Positions 6,389 to 15,413 of a DNA stretch of 64,000 nt are shown in pieces (the first letter of the stretch is position 1; each line of letters begins with the position of its first letter). Both the position numbers and the translations under genes were made by a program. Below the pieces are notes generated by a model, which was not told where the DNA came from, made no database searches, and saw nothing but the letters and a program-made list of their open reading frames with translations. Origin of the DNA: Bdellovibrio sp. 28-41-41 (GTDB lineage: Bacteria > Bdellovibrionota > Bdellovibrionia > Bdellovibrionales > Bdellovibrionaceae). The stretch covers positions 1-64,000 of the forward strand of contig NCGL01000011.1 of the NCBI GenBank assembly GCA_002256935.1, written 5' to 3'.

Positions 6389-8593
6389 TCAGACCACCTT
6401 CTGGACACTAAGAAGCCTTAACGAATTAGCAATTACCAAAAGTGACGCTCCCGAATCAGCCGCCACGGCAAGCCAAAGATTGGATAGGCCAAATATCCCT
6501 AGAACTATAAAAACGGCTTTAATCGCCAAAGCGAAACCAATATTGAACCGAATAATCCCGAGGGTCTTTCTCCCGTGATTGATCGCCCCGGCGAGTTGTC
6601 CAATATCGTCAGTCATTAAAGCAATGTCAGCCGTTTCTATGGCTGCATCTGTACCAGCGGCACCCATGGCTATTCCCACTGATGCCTGAGCTAACGCAGG
6701 GGCATCGTTAATTCCATCACCTACCATGCCCACGTATTTATGTTTTTGCGAAAGTGCCTGTATTTGAATAACCTTATTTTCAGGAAGAAGATCCCCTTGC
6801 GCTTTGTCTATTCCGACCAACTTTGCTATGGCGTCGACTGTTCTCTGATTATCTCCACTAAGTATAACGACTTCTTTAATTCCAGCTAAGTGTAGATTTT
6901 TAATCGCTTGTTGCATACCCTCGCGCGGTTTATCGGCTAGCCCAAAGATTCCCAAAATTTCTCCCGATTTATTTTCTTTAGGTTTCTTTCCAACGATCAT
7001 AACTGACTGCGCTTGCTCTTCAAGTTTTTGAAGGTAGCCTTCTACTTCGGGGCCACAGACACCAAGTTCATGCGTAAGTTTATGGTTTCCCGCAAAATAC
7101 TCATCCGAACCGATATCTGCCTGCACGCCTTTTCCAGGAATAACTTGGTAATTCAGTACTTCCGACTGGTCGACTTGTTTTTTTTCGCAAAATTCAACAA
7201 CCGCTTTTGCTAAGGGGTGTGTCGATGGATTTTCTAATGCGAGTGCTATTTTAAAAAATTCATTTTCCTCTGCGTTTTTCCAAACCTTTGCTGAAACTAC
7301 TTGCGGTTTGCCTTCTGTAATAGTTCCGGTCTTATCAACGGCAATTGCCCTTAACTTGCCCAGAGCTTCAAGGTAAACGCCACCCTTTACAAGTACACCA
7401 CTCTTAGCTAATGCCGTAAGTGCTGAAACTACAGAGACTGGTGTCGCGATCACAAGTGCGCAAGGGCAAGCAATAACTAAAAACACAAGCGACCTGTAAA
7501 ACCACAAATCCCAACTTTGAGAAAATAGTAACGGCGGAATCAAACAAACTAATATCGCTACCAAAGTAACGACGGGAGTGTAAATGCGCGCAAACTTATC
7601 AACAAATAGCTGGGCCGGAGCTTTCTTACTTTGCGCCTCTTCAATTAGCTTAATCACATTAGCAATTTTAGTATCTTTGTAGGTATGAGTTACTTTTACA
7701 TTTAAATTACTACTTTCATTGATAGTTCCAGCAAGCACCGTGCTGCCTACGTCTTTAGAAACTGGTTGAGACTCCCCAGTCAAAGGAGCTTGATTCACAT
7801 ACGAAGTCCCAAGAATGATCGTACCATCCAGAGGGACCCTATCCCCTGCACGAATTAAAATTTCTTGCCCGATTAAGATTTCTTCGATCGGAACCGAAAC
7901 AAAGCTTTTATCTTTAATCAGGTTAGCAACCTGCGGTACTATGGAAAGCACTTCTCGAATAGCTTTCCGGGCACGGGCAACACTAAAGGCTTCAAGCATT
8001 TCAGCTAGAGAAAAAAGGAAAACGACCGCCGCCCCTTCGGAATACTCCTTTATGATAAAAGCACCTACCGCGGCTAGGACCATGAGGACATTCATATCCA
8101 AAGTAAATTTCTTAACAGCTCGAATGGCTTTGGGAAAGATCAACGAGCCACCCGACAGAGTGGCCCCCAAATAAATTAGAAACAAAATATTGTCTGAAAT
8201 TTTATACAAATACTGAAAAACCAAACCCACCGCGACTAAAAGGCCAGAAACCCCAACCAAAGTAACTCGAGTTTTATTTTCCACCACAAACGACAAATTC
8301 GAAGTTTTTTCCCGAACTTTGACCCCGGCTTTGTTAATCAGACCGACTAGTTCCTCATTTTTTAAAGACGGGTCATGGTCTACAGTTACTTGAGACGTCA
8401 TTAAGTTCGCCACCACCTTCGCTACCTTTGGATGGTTGAGCGAAGATTGGATCGCAGCGATCTCGTCAGCGCAATCCATACCGGAAACTAAAAAAACAGA
8501 AGTAACGGTCCCTTCAATATGATTAAGAACTTTCTCTTCTACTTGAGTCGAATTTTTATCGTCGTGCTTATCGTGTTCTGTGTGATTTTCCAT
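6389..8593 (-). CDS. zntA/cadA-like: Zn/Cd/Pb-exporting P1B-2 type ATPase
   Basis: 734-residue inner-membrane pump. A His/Asp-rich N-terminus is followed by one HMA domain with a single cysteine (SGMDCADE, C41). The transmembrane CPC is at 376-378 (IACPCALVIATP), the phosphorylation motif is DKTGT, and the hinge is [13 protein letters not shown]. The last membrane segments read NIGFALAIKAVF and WLAVAADSGASLLVIANSLR; the Lys and Asp are the P1B-2 signature for Zn2+/Cd2+/Pb2+. A GAAGGGAAT ribosome site precedes the ATG. It is the last gene of the czc-type cluster and would deliver cytoplasmic metal to the periplasm for the adjacent CzcA pump. Confidence 0.93.
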   Translation of the reverse strand: MENHTEHDKHDDKNSTQVEEKVLNHIEGTVTSVFLVSGMDCADEIAAIQSSLNHPKVAKVVANLMTSQVTVDHDPSLKNEELVGLINKAGVKVREKTSNLSFVVENKTRVTLVGVSGLLVAVGLVFQYLYKISDNILFLIYLGATLSGGSLIFPKAIRAVKKFTLDMNVLMVLAAVGAFIIKEYSEGAAVVFLFSLAEMLEAFSVARARKAIREVLSIVPQVANLIKDKSFVSVPIEEILIGQEILIRAGDRVPLDGTIILGTSYVNQAPLTGESQPVSKDVGSTVLAGTINESSNLNVKVTHTYKDTKIANVIKLIEEAQSKKAPAQLFVDKFARIYTPVVTLVAILVCLIPPLLFSQSWDLWFYRSLVFLVIACPCALVIATPVSVVSALTALAKSGVLVKGGVYLEALGKLRAIAVDKTGTITEGKPQVVSAKVWKNAEENEFFKIALALENPSTHPLAKAVVEFCEKKQVDQSEVLNYQVIPGKGVQADIGSDEYFAGNHKLTHELGVCGPEVEGYLQKLEEQAQSVMIVGKKPKENKSGEILGIFGLADKPREGMQQAIKNLHLAGIKEVVILSGDNQRTVDAIAKLVGIDKAQGDLLPENKVIQIQALSQKHKYVGMVGDGINDAPALAQASVGIAMGAAGTDAAIETADIALMTDDIGQLAGAINHGRKTLGIIRFNIGFALAIKAVFIVLGIFGLSNLWLAVAADSGASLLVIANSLRLLSVQKVV

Positions 8594-8608
8594 ATTCCCT
8601 TCTAACTT

Positions 8609-8965
8609 TTACTTAATTTGCTTCTCAACGATGTAGCCCTCTTCAAGAACAGCATCATTCATCGCCTTAACTTTAATAAAATGCGGTTTGCTGTTTTCGG
8701 TAACTTCCGCAAACCCTTTTGATACTTTGTCACAGGAAGTTTGCTCTGTTGGAAACTTACCTCCGGTTTTTTTTGTTACACATACGGTTTTAAAAAGTGA
8801 CAGTTGCTCACCTTGCTTTACTTCTGACGAGTTCATACATACATGAGCTTCGGTGGGTGTATCCAACGCGACAACAGATCCTCGAGCATGTTCATGCATC
8901 GGAAGATTTGTGCAACCACTTATTCCCAAGACTATTAGCGATAAAATACTGATTATTTTTTTCAT
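8609..8965 (-). CDS. small lipoprotein, family member 1 of 3 in this window
   Basis: 118 residues with a lipobox (LGISGC). The mature part has RGSVVALD, AHVCMNSSEVKQGE, CDKVSKGFAEVTE and EEGYIVEK. Related lipoproteins are at 40805-41134 (RGVVAMKID, AHVGLNSDEVSIGD, CTKVSKGHGVVT, QEGDFIEK) and, more distantly, 37738-38070. Two cysteines in the mature domain are shared by all three, and each gene lies in or beside a metal-efflux cluster. I know of no named family; a metal-binding or sensing role in the periplasm is inference. Confidence 0.75.
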   Translation of the reverse strand: MKKIISILSLIVLGISGCTNLPMHEHARGSVVALDTPTEAHVCMNSSEVKQGEQLSLFKTVCVTKKTGGKFPTEQTSCDKVSKGFAEVTENSKPHFIKVKAMNDAVLEEGYIVEKQIK

Positions 8966-8973
8966 ACGTTATC

Positions 8974-9186
8974 CTACTCTGTCTTTTCATCAGCAGAATG
9001 TTCGTGTTCTTCATGCTTTTTTTCATCACACTTGCAATTCTTCTCTGACTTTTTACATTTTTTGCATTTGTGCTCTTTGTGTTGATGCGTTTTGTCTTTT
9101 TCTTCTTTGTGGTTTTTGCTTTCTTCAGCGAGCGATGCGCCAGATATTGCAAATATCATTGCCGCAGTTAAAAATGCACGTCTCAT
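8974..9186 (-). CDS. secreted His/Cys-rich metal-binding peptide
   Basis: 70 residues. The signal peptide MRRAFLTAAMIFAISGASLA is followed by a highly charged mature chain containing HQHKEHKCKKCKKSEKNCKC and HEEHEHSADE. The dense His, Cys and acidic residues suggest a periplasmic chelator or buffer for Zn/Cd-type metals. It lies 8 bases upstream of the lipoprotein gene in the same operon. No enzymatic domain is visible. Confidence 0.7.
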   Translation of the reverse strand: MRRAFLTAAMIFAISGASLAEESKNHKEEKDKTHQHKEHKCKKCKKSEKNCKCDEKKHEEHEHSADEKTE

Positions 9187-9271
9187 TTTAATTCTCCTTA
9201 TGACGGAAGCTCCGTCTCGTTGTTTATTTCGACGAGAAAGTCTCGCCAGTTGTTACGATTCAATTCAATAT

Positions 9272-9592
9272 CTAATAGGGGACGTTTTTCCATCGCCCCC
9301 GCTTCTTTTTAGTTTTCTTCTCTTTCCTACCTGCCATTTGGCTTCTCTTTAACTTCCGGCCTCCCAAGACAAAAAGACCGAGAGTCAGAAGAGCTGGAGC
9401 ACCGAGTAGGATTCTCCAATCGTCCTCATACTTCTCAATTTTTGGTCGCTCAACGGGGGCACCAATTCTAGCGCCCTCTATTGAACTCGCTGAAGTAGAA
9501 AATCCAAAAATCATAACTAGAACAATAAAAATTTGCCTAACGTCCCTGCCGGTATTTAGCAGAGGCGTCTGACTAAAAGTATTAGTGCGCAA
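9272..9592 (-). CDS. small single-span membrane protein with Lys-rich tail
   Basis: Up to 106 residues. A signal-like segment (QIFIVLVMIFGFSTSASS) is followed by a short periplasmic stretch with Pro and acidic residues, one membrane segment (LLGAPALLTLGLFVLGG) and a basic cytoplasmic tail (KKTKKKRG). The upstream end overlaps the czcA stop by 11 bases, and the real start may be slightly internal. The small proteins at 28192-28377 and 28423-28593 share this architecture in the second czc cluster. Function unknown; a pump-associated small subunit is a guess. Two short hairpins (GACGGA-AGC-TCCGTC near 9200 and TCTCGT/ACGAGA near 9212-9234) lie between this gene and the His-rich peptide gene. Confidence 0.55.
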   Translation of the reverse strand: MRTNTFSQTPLLNTGRDVRQIFIVLVMIFGFSTSASSIEGARIGAPVERPKIEKYEDDWRILLGAPALLTLGLFVLGGRKLKRSQMAGRKEKKTKKKRGRWKNVPY

Positions 9593-12500
9593 CTCGACCC
9601 TTCATTCTCGATTCAAATCGAGAAAATAAAATCGGAAGTACGATCAAAGTTAATAGCGTCGAAGATATGATTCCGCCAATAACGACTGATGCCAGCGGTT
9701 TTTGCACCTCAGCCCCAATTCCGGTAGAGATCATCATGGGGATAAAACCAAAGACCGCCACCAACGCCGTCATTAGGACCGGACGAAGTCGCACTAAAGT
9801 TCCTGACAGTACGAGATCCTTTCCAGTTTTACCTTCAGCTTTTAGTTGATTAAAAAAGTTCACTAGAACTACACCGTTTAAAACGGCGATTCCCGACAAT
9901 GCGATAAATCCGATCCCGGCAGAAATACTAAATGGAAGATCATTCAGGATTAATCCTATGACTCCGCCAACAAGTGCCATGGGGATGCATGCAAAAATAA
10001 GGAACGTTTGCGCTATACTACCAAATGCGGCGTAAATCATCATCAGTACTAATGCTAAAGCGACGGGAGCCAATATCATTAGTCTTGACCTTGCTTGTTC
10101 AAGATTTTTGAAATTTCCACCCCATTCTAAATAATAGCCATCTGGAAGTTTCAGCTCCGTCTCAACTGCCTTCTGCGCCTCTTTAACAAACGATTCCGTA
10201 TCACGGCCTCGTAAATTAATTAAAACTGCGGTTCGGCGATTTGAATTTTCTCGATTAACAGATCCATAAGTTTCTTTAAACGAAACATTTGCTAGTTTTC
10301 CAAGCGGCACGAGCACATTCGGTCCTACACCAACTGGTAGTCCCTTAATTGAATTAAGGTCAGATCGCAGCTCATTCTCAAGTCTCACTACAATTGGAAA
10401 CTTTCGTTCACCTTCATACAAAAAACCTGCTTCTTGACCACCAAGAGCGATAGAAACTGTATCTAGCACATCTCTTATAGATCCATTGTATGCAGCGAGG
10501 CTGGCTTCTATGGGCTCAATTCTTAAAACGGGAGACGTTCCAGCCAAATCGACTTCGACGTCACCAGCGCCCTTAACCTTAGAAACTATTTCCTGCGTTT
10601 TTTTTGCAAACTCGACAAGCTTATCAAGGTCAGGTCCGAAAACTTTCACGGCCACATCGGCCCGGGTTCCTTCTAAAAGTTCATTGAAACGCATTTGAAT
10701 TGGCTGAGACGCGAGATACGTTTGCCCTGGGATCTCTTTTTCAAGCTTTTCTACCATTAAGGTGGTCAGTTCCTGAAATGTTCTCTTTTTTCCATCGACA
10801 AGTGGCCAGACATCTCTAGATTTTAGCATTATATACGTATCAGAGACATTCACTCCCATTGGATCAGTTGCCACCTCACTTGTTCCAATTCTCGAAAACA
10901 CATGGTCGACTTCAGGAAAAGTCTCAACTACTTTATCGGCCTTTCTTTGAAACTCCACAGACTGACTTAAACTTGCGTTCACAGGACGTATCATATGAAA
11001 TGCAAACGAACCTTCACTCAATTGAGGCAAGAACTCAGCACCTCTGGTCATAAATAGTCCAACGCCCAAAAATACAGAGGCAAGGCCCAAACCCATAGTG
11101 AGATTTTTGCGTTTATATGCAAATTCAAAAAATGGAACATAGGCTCTGCGAATCCATTCCATTAGTTTTGGTTCTTTATCTTCGGACTTCCCTGACAAAA
11201 ATATACTCGCTAGGGCTGGAGCTGTTGTGAACGAAAGCACAAACGCCAGGAGGACGGCTATGGCAAATGTTGAGGCCATCGGAATGAACATCTTTCCTTC
11301 AACACCAGTTAGAGCAAACACAGGAAGAAAGACCATGACAATAATAAACTGCCCAAAGCCAGCCGCTTGTCTAATCTCAACTGTTGATTCGTAAACGGCT
11401 TGTTTAACTTCGTCTCGCGATAAATCTCGTCCCAGCTTTTTTGCTCTATCGTGAAGAAATCTTACACAATTATCTAAAACGATAACCGTGCCATCGACGA
11501 TAATACCAAAATCCAATGCGCCCAAGCTCATCAAGTTTCCAGAAATACCAAGAGGCTTCATAACTAAAAATGTGGCTAATAAGGAAAGTGGAATTGTTAA
11601 TGCTGTAATAAGTGCCGCCCGAATATTTCCTAGTAAAATAAGTAAAATAATCGTTACTAGAAATGCGCCCATCATAAGATTGTGCTCAACTGTTCCCAGT
11701 GTTGCATTCACAAGGTCAGATCGGTTATATACCGTAGTAATTTCGACATCTTTAGGAAGAGTTTTCCTAATATCTTCAATTTTTTCATGAACACGGGTAG
11801 AAACCGTTCTACTGTTTTCACCTAAAAGCATCATTACAGTACCGAGAACGACTTCATACCCGTCAAAGGTGGCCGATCCTGTTCTCAGCTCTTTACCCAA
11901 CGTAACACGAGCGATATCACCAATGGTGACAACTCGAAAGGACTCGAGGCTTTTTACAGGTACTCGCTCTATAGCCTTAGAATCTTTAATCAGGCCTACA
12001 CCTTGAATAAGAAATTGCTCAGCCGTTTGTTCTACATAACCGCCGCCAACATTTTTATTTACTTTCTCAAGGGCGGAACGAATATCATCAAAATGAATAC
12101 CGTAGGATGCCATTTTCTTTGGGTCAGGCTGCACGTGATACTGTTTTTCAAAACCACCGGATGTATTGATTTCGGCAACACCTTCGACAGTCAGCAATCT
12201 TGGTTTTACAAACCAATCTTGAAGTGCTTTAAGTTCCATTAGTTGCTTAACTCGGGCGTCACCACTATGCTTTTCTTTATAGTCTAAAACGAATTGGTAG
12301 ATTTCGCCTAATCCCGTCGATATCGGTCCAAGCTCTGGCTTTGCCGAATTCGGAAGCTCACCCGAAACGCCGCCTAATCTTTCCGTTACAAGTTGCCTAG
12401 CTCGAAAAATGTCGACGGAGTCTTTAAAAATCACCGTGACTTGAGAAAGTCCGAAACGTGTGATGGATCGAACTTCTTCAACACCAGCCACTCCTCGCAT

Positions 12501-12716
12501 AGAGGATTCGACTGGGTAGGTAACCGTTCTTTCGATCTCCTCTGGTGCCAGTCCTTCAATAACCGTATTGATTTGAACCTGATTGTTTGTAATGTCAGGA
12601 ACGGCATCAATCGGTAGGTGTTGAAAACTATACACTCCGGCTATAGCCATTAAGATCGTTAAAAATAAAACGACGCCTCGATTAAAAATAGAAAAATGAA
12701 TTATTTTATTTAACAT
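9582..12716 (-). CDS. czcA-like: CzcA-type heavy-metal RND pump
   Basis: 1044 residues from the ATG at 12716 (MLNKIIHFS), preceded by GGGAACAAAT. It is a proton-driven inner-membrane RND trimer. CzcA hallmarks are DAVPDITNNQVQINT, LAPEEIERTVTYPVE, TM4 SLGALDFGIIVDGTVIVLDN with its proton-relay acidic residues, and SQPIQMRFNELLEGTRADVA. The CusA-type Met triad is absent. Together with the P1B-2 ATPase and His-rich proteins, Zn2+/Cd2+/Co2+ is the likely substrate group. The outer-membrane partner is the TolC protein at 13335. The only adaptor in the operon is the reduced protein at 12730. Confidence 0.93.
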   Translation of the reverse strand: MLNKIIHFSIFNRGVVLFLTILMAIAGVYSFQHLPIDAVPDITNNQVQINTVIEGLAPEEIERTVTYPVESSMRGVAGVEEVRSITRFGLSQVTVIFKDSVDIFRARQLVTERLGGVSGELPNSAKPELGPISTGLGEIYQFVLDYKEKHSGDARVKQLMELKALQDWFVKPRLLTVEGVAEINTSGGFEKQYHVQPDPKKMASYGIHFDDIRSALEKVNKNVGGGYVEQTAEQFLIQGVGLIKDSKAIERVPVKSLESFRVVTIGDIARVTLGKELRTGSATFDGYEVVLGTVMMLLGENSRTVSTRVHEKIEDIRKTLPKDVEITTVYNRSDLVNATLGTVEHNLMMGAFLVTIILLILLGNIRAALITALTIPLSLLATFLVMKPLGISGNLMSLGALDFGIIVDGTVIVLDNCVRFLHDRAKKLGRDLSRDEVKQAVYESTVEIRQAAGFGQFIIVMVFLPVFALTGVEGKMFIPMASTFAIAVLLAFVLSFTTAPALASIFLSGKSEDKEPKLMEWIRRAYVPFFEFAYKRKNLTMGLGLASVFLGVGLFMTRGAEFLPQLSEGSFAFHMIRPVNASLSQSVEFQRKADKVVETFPEVDHVFSRIGTSEVATDPMGVNVSDTYIMLKSRDVWPLVDGKKRTFQELTTLMVEKLEKEIPGQTYLASQPIQMRFNELLEGTRADVAVKVFGPDLDKLVEFAKKTQEIVSKVKGAGDVEVDLAGTSPVLRIEPIEASLAAYNGSIRDVLDTVSIALGGQEAGFLYEGERKFPIVVRLENELRSDLNSIKGLPVGVGPNVLVPLGKLANVSFKETYGSVNRENSNRRTAVLINLRGRDTESFVKEAQKAVETELKLPDGYYLEWGGNFKNLEQARSRLMILAPVALALVLMMIYAAFGSIAQTFLIFACIPMALVGGVIGLILNDLPFSISAGIGFIALSGIAVLNGVVLVNFFNQLKAEGKTGKDLVLSGTLVRLRPVLMTALVAVFGFIPMMISTGIGAEVQKPLASVVIGGIISSTLLTLIVLPILFSRFESRMKGRVAH

Positions 12717-12729
12717 ATATTTGTTCCCA

Positions 12730-13338
12730 TTAGTGAGAGTGGCCTTCAGGAGCGCCACCAAATGCGGCAATCTCTGCAATTCTTAAAAACCCGAGACCCG
12801 TGATAGCGATTTCATCGCCAGATTTTAAATCTTTTGAGCGGATCGTAATTTTGCCTCCAGATTTTCCAACCTGGTCAAAATCAATGCGTTTATAAAACCC
12901 TTCACGATAGCGGTATAAATTAACTTCAATACCGGCAGTAACAACGGCTTCTTTGGGAACGTCATAGGTATTTGCGCCCGATATTTTTATCTTTTTAATT
13001 TCAAAATTCTTTTCAGCATCAGGACCAAGCTTAATTCCCTCGGCTTCACTGGCTGCTAAAATTCCTTTATTGGGACCGACCTGAGTATTTTCTTCTTCGC
13101 CATGCTCATGTTCGTTTCCATGACCGTGCCCTTCCGACTCTCCTTCGGTGTGTTTATGTTCAGCTTCATGGGCTTCTTCTTTTTCATCTTCATGAGTACC
13201 GTGCTCTTTATGCGCCGTAGACTCAGCTTTGGGCTTTTTTTCCGACGAATGATCATGACCATGCTCGTCTTCAGCCAAAGCATAACCTCGCACTAGATAC
13301 GCAATTATTAAGCAAGCTCCAAATATATATTTTTTCAC
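12730..13338 (-). CDS. reduced CzcB-like adaptor with His-rich region
   Basis: 202 residues starting at GTG, with a GTGA overlap onto the czcC stop. Signal peptide, then a His/Glu-rich stretch (about residues 24-82, many HGH/EHEH repeats), then about 100 residues that resemble only the membrane-proximal domain of CzcB (VPKEAVV..., LKSGDEIAITGLGFLRIAE, AAFGG). The lipoyl and alpha-hairpin domains of a normal ~400-residue adaptor are missing. A similarly shortened paralogue is at 32897-33316, with the same terminal AFGG. It may bind metal and dock on CzcA, but it cannot form the usual hairpin bridge to TolC. Confidence 0.75.
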   Translation of the reverse strand: MKKYIFGACLIIAYLVRGYALAEDEHGHDHSSEKKPKAESTAHKEHGTHEDEKEEAHEAEHKHTEGESEGHGHGNEHEHGEEENTQVGPNKGILAASEAEGIKLGPDAEKNFEIKKIKISGANTYDVPKEAVVTAGIEVNLYRYREGFYKRIDFDQVGKSGGKITIRSKDLKSGDEIAITGLGFLRIAEIAAFGGAPEGHSH

Positions 13339-14567
13339 AGGACTACCTCGTTAAATTTATTATCAATAATAAGGACTCTTCCATAGGCATCGAGTGCTTC
13401 AAGTTCTGAAGCATTTCTTCGCTCTTCTAGGTCAAATAGTTGTCGATGGGCTTCAATTACAAGTGAGCTAGGCACGACTCCCTTAAAGAATTGGCGTTCA
13501 AGCTGCTCGTGCTTTTCATTAACGATACTTAAACTCAAAGAGCTTTTTAAACTTTGAATTGTTTGATTATACCGGCTAACAAGTTCAGACCGAGTCGAAG
13601 TGGCCTTACGTTTTGTTTGCTCTGCTATCATTTCAGCTTCAATCAAACGTTGGGCACTGTATGTACGACTCGGACCATTTTGGCTGAAAACAGGTAGAGG
13701 CATTGATAATGCTAAGCCAACGAATGTAGTGGATTCTCCATTCTCTTTTACGGCCTTCATAGAAGGGCCGATTTTTAAATCGGGCCAAGATTCCGATTCA
13801 GTTTTTTGGCGCTGACTTTTTGCGAGTTTCAAATCCGCTAATGCGGCTCTCACTTGTGGAGACTCATCAGTTGTTGAACTTCCATCCAGTGGAGTCCATG
13901 CCTTTTTTGGCAGAGGAAGATTTTTTGAAATCAGACTCTTCGGAAGGCCTGTTACCGCCATAATCTCCTGATATAACTTTTCTTCATCCGATTTTAGTTT
14001 TGTAAGTCGCAGTTGATGATCGGCCAGGGCCATCTTAAATACTGAAAGTGAAACATCTTGTTCTGGTGATAAAGCTGGCCGCTTCTGATACTGTTGGGAA
14101 ATCTTAGAAAAAGTTTCTACTGATTCTTCTTCAATATGAATTTCACTTTTTATATGTGCTAAGCGATACAACCCCAGCATCAATTCAAGTCGCGATCTAT
14201 GCACCCCTAGGTCCCTATTGGCTCTGGCGCGCTCGATTTCACTTTGCGCTTCGCTAATCAAAGCATCTTTTTTCCCACCGAGTCTGAGATTAAACAGAAG
14301 TGTAATATTGGTCTCTGAACGATCAGACCCTTTGGCAACCGTGTCTGCATCAAGGTCCGGATTAATCCATTGATTCGCGACATCCGCTAACTTTTCGGCA
14401 GATTTTAATTGCTGCTCAGAAATTTGAATGTCGGAAGAGCGTTTTTCAGCACAACGGACAAGATCGACATAACTACTAACTTTGCAATCAGCAACGGTCT
14501 CATCCGCATAGATTAATAGCGGTAACAAAAGTGAAAGCAAACCCACGAAGAAAGACATTTTACTCAT
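13335..14567 (-). CDS. czcC-like: TolC-family outer-membrane efflux protein (CzcC-like)
   Basis: 410 residues with a signal peptide and two long helical repeats typical of outer-membrane efflux proteins (QISEQQLKSAEKLADVANQW, then LADLKLAKSQRQKTE and FFKGVVPSSLVIEAHRQLFD). It forms the exit duct for the adjacent CzcA pump. It is closely similar in layout to the copy at 33313-34560 (GIIPSSLVIEIHRQM), which points to duplication of the whole czcICBA module. Confidence 0.88.
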   Translation of the reverse strand: MSKMSFFVGLLSLLLPLLIYADETVADCKVSSYVDLVRCAEKRSSDIQISEQQLKSAEKLADVANQWINPDLDADTVAKGSDRSETNITLLFNLRLGGKKDALISEAQSEIERARANRDLGVHRSRLELMLGLYRLAHIKSEIHIEEESVETFSKISQQYQKRPALSPEQDVSLSVFKMALADHQLRLTKLKSDEEKLYQEIMAVTGLPKSLISKNLPLPKKAWTPLDGSSTTDESPQVRAALADLKLAKSQRQKTESESWPDLKIGPSMKAVKENGESTTFVGLALSMPLPVFSQNGPSRTYSAQRLIEAEMIAEQTKRKATSTRSELVSRYNQTIQSLKSSLSLSIVNEKHEQLERQFFKGVVPSSLVIEAHRQLFDLEERRNASELEALDAYGRVLIIDNKFNEVVL

Positions 14568-14694
14568 TACAGAGATCTCCTTAAAATCGTCTTCAGCAAA
14601 TTGAAGCGAGCCACAGCAAACATGCTATGAATAAATCAAAGCAAATTTATTGCGAAAATTAATATGAAAATTTAAGAACGGTGATGAAGCCTAA

Positions 14695-15051
14695 TTAGGC
14701 GATCGGAGGGCGAAACGGACTAGTTTGAAAGTCATAAATTATGACTGAAACTCTAATAAAATATAAAATCTGGTTTGTATCAAAAACTGATACTTGAATC
14801 GATGGAGTTAAAGTAAATGGACAATGCCCGAGATGGCAATTACGACAGCCACTACTATTATGATTACAACCTGCATCTTGCTGATGGTTATGGTTCAAAT
14901 CATCTTGCTGTGAATTGGTTTTAATTTGGGAAGTCTGATTTTCAACAGACGTGATAGAGGAGGCACCTTTTTCATGGCAAATCGAATTCGCCTGGGAAAC
15001 GACCCCAACGAAAGTAATAATAGAAAAAATCCAAGCCATAACAAGTTTCAA
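14695..15051 (-). CDS. His/Cys-rich periplasmic protein with FRPPI tail (CzcI-like)
   Basis: 118 residues from a TTG (GAGGTTCTGT ribosome site) or an ATG 12 bases later. Signal peptide, Cys/His-rich middle (HNHQQDAGCNHNSSGCRNCH) and a C-terminus ending FRPPIA. The same plan (signal, His-rich loop, tail [FT][RK]PPI) appears at 34685-35092 and 37253-37618. Position directly ahead of czcC matches CzcI-type proteins of Cupriavidus, which are thought to modulate czc expression. I use that name only by analogy. Confidence 0.6.
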   Translation of the reverse strand: MKLVMAWIFSIITFVGVVSQANSICHEKGASSITSVENQTSQIKTNSQQDDLNHNHQQDAGCNHNSSGCRNCHLGHCPFTLTPSIQVSVFDTNQILYFIRVSVIIYDFQTSPFRPPIA

Positions 15052-15110
15052 ACAGAACCTCTGTAAAACAAGATAGATGAATCTATGAATAAGTCAATCA
15101 GGGGATTTGA

Positions 15111-15413
15111 TTACTGCATCAGAGCATACTTCCAGTGAAGATAACCACCTTCAAGCCAAAAGGATTTTCGCCCATTTGCATTTAAGAAAATTGACGCTTT
15201 TTCCGAACGCCCACCACCTTTTCCGCAGTAGGTGACAATTACTTTATCTGGGGGAAGATTTTCGTAATTCTGAGAAAGCTCATCTAACGGAATATTTATA
15301 GATAGTTCTATGTAGCCGCTATCAAATTCTTCCTTACTGCGAACATCAACAACTATGACATCGTTCTTTATAAACAAGCTTAAAAGTCCACGACCCGAAA
15401 TTGAAGCAGTCAT
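15111..15413 (-). CDS. single-domain rhodanese
   Basis: 100-residue rhodanese fold (VVDVRSKEEFDSGYIELSIN, IPLDEL) with an active-site loop YCGKGGGRSEKA that holds the persulfide Cys. It should carry or transfer sulfane sulfur in the cytoplasm, since no signal peptide is seen. The start overlaps the MFS stop as ATGA, so it is translated with the transporter and the ArsR-rhodanese regulator upstream. Confidence 0.85.
   Translation of the reverse strand: MTASISGRGLLSLFIKNDVIVVDVRSKEEFDSGYIELSINIPLDELSQNYENLPPDKVIVTYCGKGGGRSEKASIFLNANGRKSFWLEGGYLHWKYALMQ

Noticed and set aside
9200-9236. Strong intrinsic terminator between the small membrane protein and the His-rich peptide genes
   Set aside because: Two short hairpins are present but no T run follows on the transcribed strand; RNA processing is as likely.
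8853-9352. Plus-strand open frames opposite the His-rich peptide and lipoprotein genes
   Set aside because: They mirror Lys/His-rich genes in antisense and have no start signals or family features.
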